A DNA stretch of 32,015 bases from an uncultured Prevotella sp. (GTDB lineage: Bacteria; Bacteroidota; Bacteroidia; Bacteroidales; Bacteroidaceae), in contig UQHJ01000025.1 of the NCBI GenBank assembly GCA_900540885.1, forward strand, positions 1 through 32,015, given 5' to 3'. Under the pieces are notes generated by a model. It was not told the DNA's origin. It saw only the letters and a list, made by a program, of their open reading frames with translations, and searched no databases. Positions 8,729-14,792 of the stretch are shown here, piece by piece; within the stretch, counting starts at the first letter, position 1, and each line of letters starts with the position of its first letter. The position numbers and the translations under genes are program-made.

Positions 8729-9068
8729 CTGCAATTTGTCTGCCTAATTGGGGGGCGGGGTTGTAACCCGCGGCAGCAGCATGCTTTGAATATCTACTTA
8801 CAGTCGCTTAGCGCGAGAACATACATAACATATAATTTAACAAACTTATTTACATACTACTCAATTTGTGCCTTGGCACAAATTGAAACATACAGGCTAC
8901 GCCCTTGCGCTTCAGCGGCAATGTGATAAATTGGGTGGTATGTAAATAAGTATGTTAAATTGTATGTTATGTATGTTCTCGCGCTAAGCGACTATAAGCA
9001 AAGATAGTGCAAAGCATGCTGCTGCCGCGGGTTACAAACCCGCCCCCCAATTAGGCAGACAAATGCAG
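8729..9068. repeat. Long palindromic repeat element (family A, copy 2)
   Basis: Two arms of about 140 bp (8729-8866 and 8928-9068) are imperfect reverse complements. Shared words are TTTGTCTGCCTAATTGG, GTAACCCGCGGCAGCAGCATG, GTCGCTTAGCGCGAGAACAT, ACATAACATA and TTATTTACATAC. The centre holds a perfect short hairpin, CAATTTGTGCC-TT-GGCACAAATTG, at 8862-8885. It fills the gap between the tyrA stop (9085) and the thyA promoter, both genes on the minus strand, so as RNA it would sit in the 3' end of the aromatic operon. A similar shorter copy is at 26733. No protein-coding potential is evident. Together with the thyA promoter it accounts for the whole 476-bp gap. Confidence 0.85.
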
Positions 9069-9084
9069 CCTTTATAAGTGTCTG

Positions 9085-9858
9085 TTATTTAATATTTTCG
9101 CGTATCTTCTTTAGGTAGTTGTTCAGACCGTTTTCGTCCTTATTGTTAATAATGTCAATCAACTCCTTCAGCTCTTCGCGTATATTTGACACTTGACCAG
9201 AGGTGCGTGGGTTGAAGAGAATTTCGCGTAACAACGTGTCGTCCTCGCCTAATACACCACGCGCAATTTGCATGTGACGCTTAAAGGTGGTACCTGGTGC
9301 GTCTTGATGCTTCATGACCGCTGCAAACACAAAGGTGCTAACAAAAGGAATACTGAGCGAATAGGCTACCGTCTCGTCGTGTTCGTCGAAGGTGTATTCG
9401 CAGACGTGGAGGCCGAGGTGGTTGTAAAGGTCGCGGAAGAAGAGGCGTCCCATGTAGTCTCCCTCGGTAATGATAATGGCATTTTCGTTGTTCAGTGCGC
9501 CCAAGTTGGCAAAGGTGGGGCCAAACATGGGGTGGGTGCTGACGTAACGCATGCCGCATGTGCTGTAATATTCGCGCAGTCCCGTTTTAACGCTGGCTAT
9601 GTCGCTTATAATACAGTCTTTGGGCAGATGGGGGATAACTTGGCGAAAGACATCAAGCGTATATTTTAGTGTAACGGCGTTGATTACCAATTCGGGCTGA
9701 AAGGCTTCGATCTCTTCAAGCGTGGTAAATCGCTGCGTATTGTACATAAAGCGCAAACGCTTCGGGTCAACGTCGTAGACGGCCGTTTCGTGATCAAAAC
9801 TCAACAGGTCGACAAAGAATGAACCCATTTTGCCTGCGCCAAGGATTAATATTTTCAT
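9085..9858 (-). CDS. tyrA: Prephenate dehydrogenase (tyrosine branch)
   Basis: Oxidative decarboxylation of prephenate to 4-hydroxyphenylpyruvate with NAD(P). The start at 9858 (MKILILGAGKMG) places a dinucleotide-binding GAGKMG at residues 7-12, directly at the N-terminus as expected. A 20-codon upstream extension is open only because it reads through octamer repeats and is rejected. VSTHPMFGP carries the conserved His109-Pro110 pair of the family. At 257 aa it is compact, with no ACT domain. It is the last gene of the pheA-aminotransferase-DAHP synthase/chorismate mutase-tyrA operon, so one transcript serves both Phe and Tyr synthesis. Its 3' end abuts a long palindromic repeat. Confidence 0.9.
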   Translation of the reverse strand: MKILILGAGKMGSFFVDLLSFDHETAVYDVDPKRLRFMYNTQRFTTLEEIEAFQPELVINAVTLKYTLDVFRQVIPHLPKDCIISDIASVKTGLREYYSTCGMRYVSTHPMFGPTFANLGALNNENAIIITEGDYMGRLFFRDLYNHLGLHVCEYTFDEHDETVAYSLSIPFVSTFVFAAVMKHQDAPGTTFKRHMQIARGVLGEDDTLLREILFNPRTSGQVSNIREELKELIDIINNKDENGLNNYLKKIRENIK

Positions 9859-9870
9859 TTTGGGGAATAT

Positions 9871-10117
9871 TAATGTGCAAATGCGTTGGAAATGTGCAAA
9901 TGCGTTGGAAATGTGCAAATGCGTTGGGAATGTGCAAATGTGAGAATGTGCAAATGTGCAAATGATTTGTAGCTTATGTGGAATGCGAAATGGTAAAATG
10001 CAAGTTGGAAAATATCCTCACATTCTCACATTCTCACATTAACCTCGCATTTGCACATTCTCGCATTTGCACATTCTCACATTTGCACATTCTCACATTT
10101 TCACATTTTCACATTTA
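9871..10117. repeat. Octamer tandem tracts in inverted pair
   Basis: The left half is built of AATGTGCA/AATGCGTTGG-type units; the right half of reverse-complement units such as ACATTCTC, GCATTTGC and ACATTTGC, mostly at an exact 8-bp step. The two halves can pair into a long imperfect hairpin around a non-repetitive centre near 9970-10015. It lies between the DAHP synthase/chorismate mutase stop and the tyrA start, entirely between genes. It is not a CRISPR: there are no spacers. Confidence 0.8.
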
Positions 10118-10120
10118 CTT

Positions 10121-11188
10121 TTACTGGTTCATAATTTCAATCTGTTGACGTACACTCTCTTCGTGAATGCTTTCGAATACGTCTTTGATGAAGTCAGATG
10201 ACATGCCGCAAAGTACGCCTTGAGCACCGCGCTTGTCAAGGATTTCGGTGTAACGGCTTGTTTGAACTACCGTCATATCGTGCTTGCGCTTGTATTCACC
10301 AATCTCGCGGCTGATACGCATACGTTTAGCCATGAGTTCGATGAGAGAGTTGTCAATCTCGTCTATCTGACGACGAAGGGCCGTAAGACTTTCGGTAGTC
10401 TCTGTAATCTTACGGATAACCAACTTGTCGAGAATGAAGTCAAGCACGTCGGGTGTAACCTGCTGGCTCGCATCGCTCCAAGCAGCATCAGGGTTGCAGT
10501 GACTCTCAACAATCAGACCGTCAAAACCGAGGTCCATGGCCTGTTGGCAAAGGGGAGCTACCAATTCGCGCTTGCCACCAATGTGGCTGGGGTCGCCAAA
10601 GATAGGAAGACCAGGGCAGCGACGACGCAGTTCGATAGGAATGTGCCACATGGGGAGGTTGCGGTAGAGTTTCTTCTCGTAAGTAGAGAAACCACGGTGA
10701 ATTACGCCCAAGCGGGTGATGCCAGCTTGATTGATGCGTTCAAGACCACCAATCCAAAGTTCCAAGTCGGGGTTGACGGGGTTCTTTACCAAGACGGGAA
10801 TGTCAACGCCCTTCAGTGTGTCAGCAATCTCTTGCATGGCAAAGGGGTTCGCTACGGTGCGTGCACCAATCCAAAGCAAGTCAACGCCAGCCTTCAGACA
10901 GGCTTCAACGTGATTGCGGGTGGCTACTTCGGTGCAGACCTTCATGCCTGTCTCCTTCTGCACCTCGTTGAGCCAAGCCAAGCCTGGTTCGCCAACGCCT
11001 TCGAAACCTCCTGGCTTGGTGCGGGGCTTCCAGATGCCAGCGCGGAAGAGTTTAACCCCCTTCTTTGCCAACTGCGTGGCGGTGTTCATTACTAGTTCTT
11101 CGGTTTCAGCAGAGCAAGGGCCTGCTATAACGATGGGACGCTTGTCGTCGTGGTCGGTCAGTTGTAAGGGAGTAAGATGGAGTTCCAT
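10121..11188 (-). CDS. Bifunctional DAHP synthase / chorismate mutase
   Basis: Combines the first step of the shikimate pathway (phosphoenolpyruvate plus erythrose 4-phosphate to DAHP) with the chorismate-to-prephenate step. The DAHP synthase domain spans about 1-255: IVIAGPCSAET (Cys25), KLFRAGIWKPRTKPGGFEG, and the metal/substrate region IFGDPSHIGGKR. The AroQ-type chorismate mutase domain spans 265-355: LTALRRQIDEIDNSLIELMAKRM, then the basic helix GEYKRKHD. A C-terminal AroQ fusion is the arrangement usual for Bacteroidetes and is believed to let prephenate or chorismate control DAHP synthase activity. Order in the operon (after pheA and an aminotransferase, before tyrA) matches the Bacteroidales arrangement. 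Confidence 0.95.
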   Translation of the reverse strand: MELHLTPLQLTDHDDKRPIVIAGPCSAETEELVMNTATQLAKKGVKLFRAGIWKPRTKPGGFEGVGEPGLAWLNEVQKETGMKVCTEVATRNHVEACLKAGVDLLWIGARTVANPFAMQEIADTLKGVDIPVLVKNPVNPDLELWIGGLERINQAGITRLGVIHRGFSTYEKKLYRNLPMWHIPIELRRRCPGLPIFGDPSHIGGKRELVAPLCQQAMDLGFDGLIVESHCNPDAAWSDASQQVTPDVLDFILDKLVIRKITETTESLTALRRQIDEIDNSLIELMAKRMRISREIGEYKRKHDMTVVQTSRYTEILDKRGAQGVLCGMSSDFIKDVFESIHEESVRQQIEIMNQ

Positions 11189-11198
11189 ATAGTAGTTA

Positions 11199-11281
11199 GT
11201 TTAATGAGTTTATAAGTTTAATGAGTTTAATGTGTTTTATATGCAGTGAGAAAATGTAATCATTCTCACATTTACACATTT
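11199..11281. repeat. Intergenic short-word repeat tract
   Basis: AGTTTAATG/AGTTTATA words repeat at 8-9 bp steps, followed by ATTCTCAC ATTTACAC ATTT at an 8-bp step on the complementary sense. It is a weaker version of the tracts at 9871 and 12451 and fills the gap between the aminotransferase stop and the DAHP synthase/chorismate mutase start. Confidence 0.6.
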
Positions 11282-11284
11282 GGC

Positions 11285-12448
11285 TCAAAATCCAACTTCT
11301 TTGATGCGTTCTAACGCTTCGGCCAGTTTCTCTTCTTTAGCGCAGAGCGAGATGCGAATGTAGCGTTTGCCGTTAGAGCCAAAGATGAAACCAGGGGTGA
11401 TAAATACGCGCGCTTCGTGTAATACCTTTTCGGTTAAGTCTTCCACATCGGCATAGGTATCGGGAATGCGTCCCCACAGGAACATACCCACTTGGTTCGT
11501 GTCGTATTGGCAGTGCAAGGCTTCCATTATTTGACCTGCCAGTTTGCGGCGGCGAGCATATACGTTGACATTTGCCTCGTGGTGCCACTCATCAGAGTTT
11601 TGGTAGGCTTCGGCAGCGGCCAACTGCATGGCGCGGAAAGTACCCGAGTCGATGTTGCTCTTTACCTTTAATATCCAGCTAACGAACGTAGCATTCGTGG
11701 CCAACATACCCACACGCCAACCCGGCATGTTGTGACTCTTACTCATAGAGTTAAATTCGATGCAGCAGTCCTTAGCACCAGGTATTTGTAGTATGCTCAA
11801 ATGCTCTTTGCCAAGGATAAAACTGTAAGGGTTGTCGTTGACAACAACAATGTCGTGACGACGGGCGAAGTCAACCAACTTCTCGTAAGTTTCGCGTCGG
11901 GCTGGTGCTCCCGTTGGCATATTAGGATAGTTCACCCACATAAGGCGAACATCGGTTAAGTCCATACTTTCTAACTCCTCAAAGTCAGGTTGCCAATCGT
12001 TCTCAGGACGCAAATTGTAATTAACAATGGTGCAACCTAAGATTTTCGACAAAGAAGTGTAGGTGGGGTAGCCAGGGTTGGGCACTAATACCTTTTCGCC
12101 TGGATTGACAAAAGCCAAGGTGGTATGAAGTATACCCTCTTTCGAACCGATGAGTGGTTGAATTTCGGTTTTAGGATCTAACGTTACGTTGAACCACCTT
12201 TTATAAAATCCTGCCATGGCTTCGCGTAGTTCGGGAATGCCTGTAGTGGGTTGATAGCCGTGTGCATTCGGCTTCTGTGCTTCTTTGCAAAGAGTCTCAA
12301 TAGTTTGGGGTGAAGGTGGCATGTCGGGGCTACCAATGGCCAATGATATAATGTCTTTACCTTCAGCGTTAAGTCGAGCGACTTCTTTTCCTTTTCTCGA
12401 AAAGTAGTACTCGCTCACGCTCTTCAGTCGTTCAGCAGGTTGTATCAT
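11285..12448 (-). CDS. Class I/II PLP aminotransferase (probable aromatic aminotransferase)
   Basis: A 387-aa fold-type I aminotransferase. The PLP lysine is Lys237 in NSMSKSHNMPGWRVG, with Asn174 and Asp205 as the expected ring-binding residues and Arg245 as a carboxylate-binding residue. The start at 12448 (MIQPAERLKSV) is preferred: the 16 codons upstream read only repeat DNA. Position in the operon, between prephenate dehydratase and DAHP synthase/chorismate mutase, suggests it transaminates phenylpyruvate and 4-hydroxyphenylpyruvate in the last step to Phe and Tyr. By sequence alone it also resembles LL-diaminopimelate or alanine/aspartate-type aminotransferases, so substrate is inferred from context. 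Confidence 0.88.
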   Translation of the reverse strand: MIQPAERLKSVSEYYFSRKGKEVARLNAEGKDIISLAIGSPDMPPSPQTIETLCKEAQKPNAHGYQPTTGIPELREAMAGFYKRWFNVTLDPKTEIQPLIGSKEGILHTTLAFVNPGEKVLVPNPGYPTYTSLSKILGCTIVNYNLRPENDWQPDFEELESMDLTDVRLMWVNYPNMPTGAPARRETYEKLVDFARRHDIVVVNDNPYSFILGKEHLSILQIPGAKDCCIEFNSMSKSHNMPGWRVGMLATNATFVSWILKVKSNIDSGTFRAMQLAAAEAYQNSDEWHHEANVNVYARRRKLAGQIMEALHCQYDTNQVGMFLWGRIPDTYADVEDLTEKVLHEARVFITPGFIFGSNGKRYIRISLCAKEEKLAEALERIKEVGF

Positions 12449-12450
12449 AA

Positions 12451-12660
12451 TTAATGTGCGAATATGCAAATGCTTGGTTAATGTGCAAATATGCAAATGT
12501 GTAAATGTGCAAATGCTTGGTTAATGTGCAAATGCTTGGTTAATGTGCAAATGTGCGAATGTGCAGATGTGCAGATGTGCAAATGATTTGTTGCTTATGT
12601 GGTAATGTGCATGAAAGACATTAAATCATTCTCACATTTGCACATTTGCATATTTGCACA
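12451..12660. repeat. Octamer tandem tracts in inverted pair
   Basis: Left half: repeated AATGTGCA, AATATGCA and AATGCTTGGTT units; right half: ATTCTCAC ATTTGCAC ATTTGCAT ATTTGCAC at an 8-bp step on the opposite sense. The halves are separated by a short non-repetitive centre near 12590-12620. It fills the gap between the pheA stop and the aminotransferase start, so the transcript could fold into a long stem between the two cistrons. Confidence 0.8.
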
Positions 12661-13491
12661 TTATTTAGCGTTATATTCTCCTAATATCTTGAGTTCGCGA
12701 AGTAGGGGGCGCACGGCTTCGATGCTTTGGCGGTAACGCACGTAGTCGTCGTAGCTAACGTCGACGTAGAACATGTATTCCCATTCGCGTCCGATGATAG
12801 GTAGAGATTGTATTTTAGTTAAGTTGATTTTGTAGAAAGAGAAGATGCTCAGCACTTGCGATAGGGAACCCTCTTCGTGAGTGATGGTGAATACAATGCT
12901 GCTCTTGTTCGTGTGGTGAAGGTCGCGCATCTTGTCGGCCGACCAAGGATCGCACATTAAGAGGAAGCGTGTGAAGTTGTGCTTATTGTCTTCAATGCCT
13001 TGTTCCAACACCTTTAGTCCGTAGAGTGGGGCAGCACCCGCGTGACAGATAGCAGCGTGTCCGCGCAAGTGTTTGCGGCTAATCATTTCGGCAGCGCCAG
13101 CCGTGTCTTCTGCTTCAACCACTTTAAATTCGGGGTGACTCGACAGAAAGTCGCGACATTGCATCAAGGCTACGGGGTGAGAGTTAACTTCTGTAATCGT
13201 GCTCCAATCGTCTTCGGGTAAACACATGATACTGTGTTCGATATGCAGTTTGTGTTCACCAATGATCGTCATGCCACTTTCGCGAAGCAACTCGTAGTTG
13301 TGAAGCAGCGAACCTGCAATGGTATTTTCGATAGCCATTAGTCCGAGTCGAGAGTAATCATCGCGCATTTGTTGGAATATCTCTTCAAACGTGTTGCAGC
13401 AGATGAGTTCTACGTCGTCGTTGTTGAAATATTGATGTGCGGCAATGTCGTGAAATGAACCTTTGATGCCTTGTATAGCGATTTTCTTCAT
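12661..13491 (-). CDS. pheA: Prephenate dehydratase with ACT domain
   Basis: Converts prephenate to phenylpyruvate. The catalytic domain (about 1-185) has MKKIAIQGIKGSFHD, the AIENTIAGSLLHNYELL segment and the catalytic NFTRF motif (172-176, Thr174). The ACT domain (about 197-270) shows SSIVFTITHEEGSLSQVL. The canonical Phe-binding motifs GALV and ESRP read GSLS and QSLP here, so feedback by Phe may be altered; this is an inference. There is no fused chorismate mutase, because that activity is on the DAHP synthase protein. It is the first structural gene after a Phe/Tyr-rich leader peptide and a terminator, which probably control the whole four-gene operon. Confidence 0.95.
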   Translation of the reverse strand: MKKIAIQGIKGSFHDIAAHQYFNNDDVELICCNTFEEIFQQMRDDYSRLGLMAIENTIAGSLLHNYELLRESGMTIIGEHKLHIEHSIMCLPEDDWSTITEVNSHPVALMQCRDFLSSHPEFKVVEAEDTAGAAEMISRKHLRGHAAICHAGAAPLYGLKVLEQGIEDNKHNFTRFLLMCDPWSADKMRDLHHTNKSSIVFTITHEEGSLSQVLSIFSFYKINLTKIQSLPIIGREWEYMFYVDVSYDDYVRYRQSIEAVRPLLRELKILGEYNAK

Positions 13492-13502
13492 AGTGTGGTC
13501 TT

Positions 13503-13543
13503 AAACAAAAAGTCCCGCTTCCTATCATATAGGAGCGGGACTT
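13503..13543 (-). terminator. Intrinsic terminator acting as attenuator before pheA
   Basis: On the minus strand a stem forms between 13543-13534 and 13519-13510 (AAGTCCCGCT / AGCGGGACTT), continued by CCTA/TAGG around a 5-nt loop, with one bulged base. It is followed at once by TTTTGTTT, a good U-tract. It lies between the leader peptide stop (13561) and the pheA start (13491), and the transcript it would stop is the pheA operon itself. The 5' arm GUCCCGCUC (13541-13533) can instead pair with GAGCGGGAU (13590-13582) inside the leader reading frame: eight Watson-Crick pairs and one G-U. That is the expected antiterminator. Confidence 0.88.
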
Positions 13544-13560
13544 AATTGTTCGTTGTCAAG

Positions 13561-13647
13561 TTATTGATGTTGGCATGCGACATCCCGCTCTGCTTGTTCG
13601 GCAAAGTAAAAATAAAAACCGTAAAAGTAGAATGCGTTTGTCAACAT
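13561..13647 (-). CDS. Phe/Tyr-rich leader peptide of the pheA-tyrA operon
   Basis: A 28-codon reading frame, ATG at 13647 and TAA at 13561. After MLTNA it reads FYFYGFYFYF (five Phe, four Tyr in ten residues) and then AEQAERDVACQHQ. It lies about 25-30 nt after the predicted transcription start and 18 nt before an intrinsic terminator stem. This is the layout of amino-acid leader peptides such as PheL. Codons for Glu-Arg-Asp (GAG CGG GAT) contain the segment able to pair with the terminator's 5' arm. A ribosome stalled on the last Phe codon would leave that segment free. Mixed Phe and Tyr codons fit an operon making both amino acids. No Shine-Dalgarno is visible, as usual in this phylum. Confidence 0.88.
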   Translation of the reverse strand: MLTNAFYFYGFYFYFAEQAERDVACQHQ

Positions 13648-13678
13648 GTGATTGTCGTTTTAAATTGTTTTACATCGG

Positions 13679-13709
13679 CAAAAGTAATACTATTTTTATT
13701 CTTAACAAA
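13679..13709 (-). promoter_or_regulatory. Promoter of the aromatic operon (TTTG-19-TAnnTTTG)
   Basis: On the minus strand TTTG (13709-13706) is followed after 19 nt by TACTTTTG (13686-13679). Both boxes and the spacing match the Bacteroidetes primary-sigma consensus exactly. Transcription should begin near 13672, about 25 nt before the leader peptide ATG. Confidence 0.82.
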
Positions 13710-13780
13710 CATTTCGTAAGTTTTTTTGCTAAAAAATGTCTGAATGTTACAAAAAGGTAAAAGATTAGTACAATAATAAC

Positions 13781-13834
13781 AAATTGCAATTTATCTGCCT
13801 AATTGCAATTTACAGACCTCTACAAAACGTTTCA
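13781..13834. repeat. Dispersed repeat fragment (family A, copy 3)
   Basis: The first part carries AAATTGCAATTTATCTGCCTAATTG, the family A edge with one change. The second part is the reverse complement of TGAAACGTTTTGTAGAG...TCTGTAAA, which is found again beside the copy at 31856. It lies 8 bp past the stop of the DUF2752 gene. No long palindrome is present here. Confidence 0.6.
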
Positions 13835-13842
13835 GGAATTCG

Positions 13843-14232
13843 TTATAGTGATAGGACATTTCTAACTATTCCCCATACGATAAATAATACGCAATAAAGG
13901 GTGACGGCTTCACGGCCTTCAAATATACGTTTGCAGCGCTGTTGGCATAAGCCCTTTGTTCCCCACTCTGTGAAGACTACGGTCAGGAAGTAAGGCAAGG
14001 AGTAGACAAGGAAGTAGTTATAATGCAGCGCTTCGGCCCAACGGCCGTGCATCAAGGCATGTAAGCAACGCTGAATGCCACAGCCTGGACACGACCACCC
14101 CGTGATGAGCTTGAACGGACATTTGGGCATCAATACGTAGCGCGAAGGGTCGAGAAAGAAAAGCATTGTCAACATGCCGACTACGATTGCAGCGGCTATG
14201 TACCACTTATACTGGACGAGAATGCGTTTCAT
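13843..14232 (-). CDS. DUF2752 family small membrane protein
   Basis: A 129-aa protein with a hydrophobic N-terminal helix (about 10-27), a cysteine-rich segment CPFKLITGWSCPGCGIQR (Cys38, Cys48, Cys51, Cys56) and two further hydrophobic stretches (about 70-90 and 108-128). This matches the DUF2752 family, whose function is not established. The CxxC-type pair could bind metal. Its start overlaps the stop of the HMA-AraC regulator gene by 4 nt (ATGA), so the two are probably translationally coupled and may share a metal- or redox-related role. That link is inference. Confidence 0.85.
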   Translation of the reverse strand: MKRILVQYKWYIAAAIVVGMLTMLFFLDPSRYVLMPKCPFKLITGWSCPGCGIQRCLHALMHGRWAEALHYNYFLVYSLPYFLTVVFTEWGTKGLCQQRCKRIFEGREAVTLYCVLFIVWGIVRNVLSL

Positions 14233-14792
14233 ACCTTATCTAATCCCTTACGGTCGGACACGCCAAGGTCGCGATAGGCCGTGGGGGTGAGTCCGGTGAG
14301 TTGTTTGAATTGGCGCGATAAGTGGGCTACACTTGAGAAGCCTGTGCGCCAAGCTATCTCTTTTATACTCAAATCGCCATATTCGATGAGTTCCTTTACG
14401 TATTCGATGCGTTGCAATAGGTAGAACTTTTCGATCGTTCGTCCCTCGGCTGCTACGAATAGGCGGCTCAGCGTGACATAGTCTGTCTTTAACTTTTCGG
14501 CCAATAACGTACTGTACGATTCGGAGTCCCCCCTCGCTTCAGCGCGTGCAATCGTAATGATAGCTTGCTTAATATCTTCTACGATTTGGGCTTTCTTGTC
14601 CATGACCAATTCAAAGCCCTTTTGGCGTAAGGCTTCAGCCACTTGGCTCGTTTGTTCGGACGAGAGCGTTTCGTCCACTTGCGCCTCGCCCAGGGCCACA
14701 CTCTTAGGCGTTAAGTGGAGTTGCGCCAACGTCTCCGTCACCGCCATGATACAGCGGCTGCATACCATGTTCTTTATTTTCAGTGTTGTCAT
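14229..14792 (-). CDS. HMA-domain plus AraC-type HTH regulator
   Basis: The start at 14792 (MTTLKIKNMVCSRC) gives 187 aa. Residues 1-65 look like a heavy-metal-associated domain with the metal-binding pair Cys11-x-x-Cys14. Residues about 85-187 form an AraC-type double HTH: EYVKELIEYGDLSIKEIA, then GFSSVAHLSRQFKQLTGLTPTAYR. A metal-responsive transcription factor is a reasonable reading, but ligand and targets are unknown. The first 89 nt overlap the 3' end of the DUF4435 gene in another frame, so the metal-binding region is coded on top of that protein's tail. A 17-codon longer start (14843) would deepen the overlap and adds nothing conserved. It overlaps the DUF2752 start by 4 nt. Confidence 0.87.
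   Translation of the reverse strand: MTTLKIKNMVCSRCIMAVTETLAQLHLTPKSVALGEAQVDETLSSEQTSQVAEALRQKGFELVMDKKAQIVEDIKQAIITIARAEARGDSESYSTLLAEKLKTDYVTLSRLFVAAEGRTIEKFYLLQRIEYVKELIEYGDLSIKEIAWRTGFSSVAHLSRQFKQLTGLTPTAYRDLGVSDRKGLDKV

Noticed and set aside
8609..8734. N-terminal extension of thyA by 42 codons
   Set aside because: The extension has no similarity to the family, would give a length beyond the 264-aa norm, and covers the candidate promoter.
9871..10117. Possible CRISPR array
   Set aside because: The repeat period is about 8 bp, with no spacers of constant length and no cas genes; it is a tandem or inverted octamer tract.
10220..11095. 291-codon plus-strand reading frame opposite the DAHP synthase/chorismate mutase gene
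   Set aside because: It lies wholly opposite a strongly conserved gene and its composition reflects codon bias on the other strand.
13575..13760. Plus-strand reading frame of 61 codons over the pheA leader
   Set aside because: It is the antisense of the promoter and leader peptide, with no recognisable protein features.
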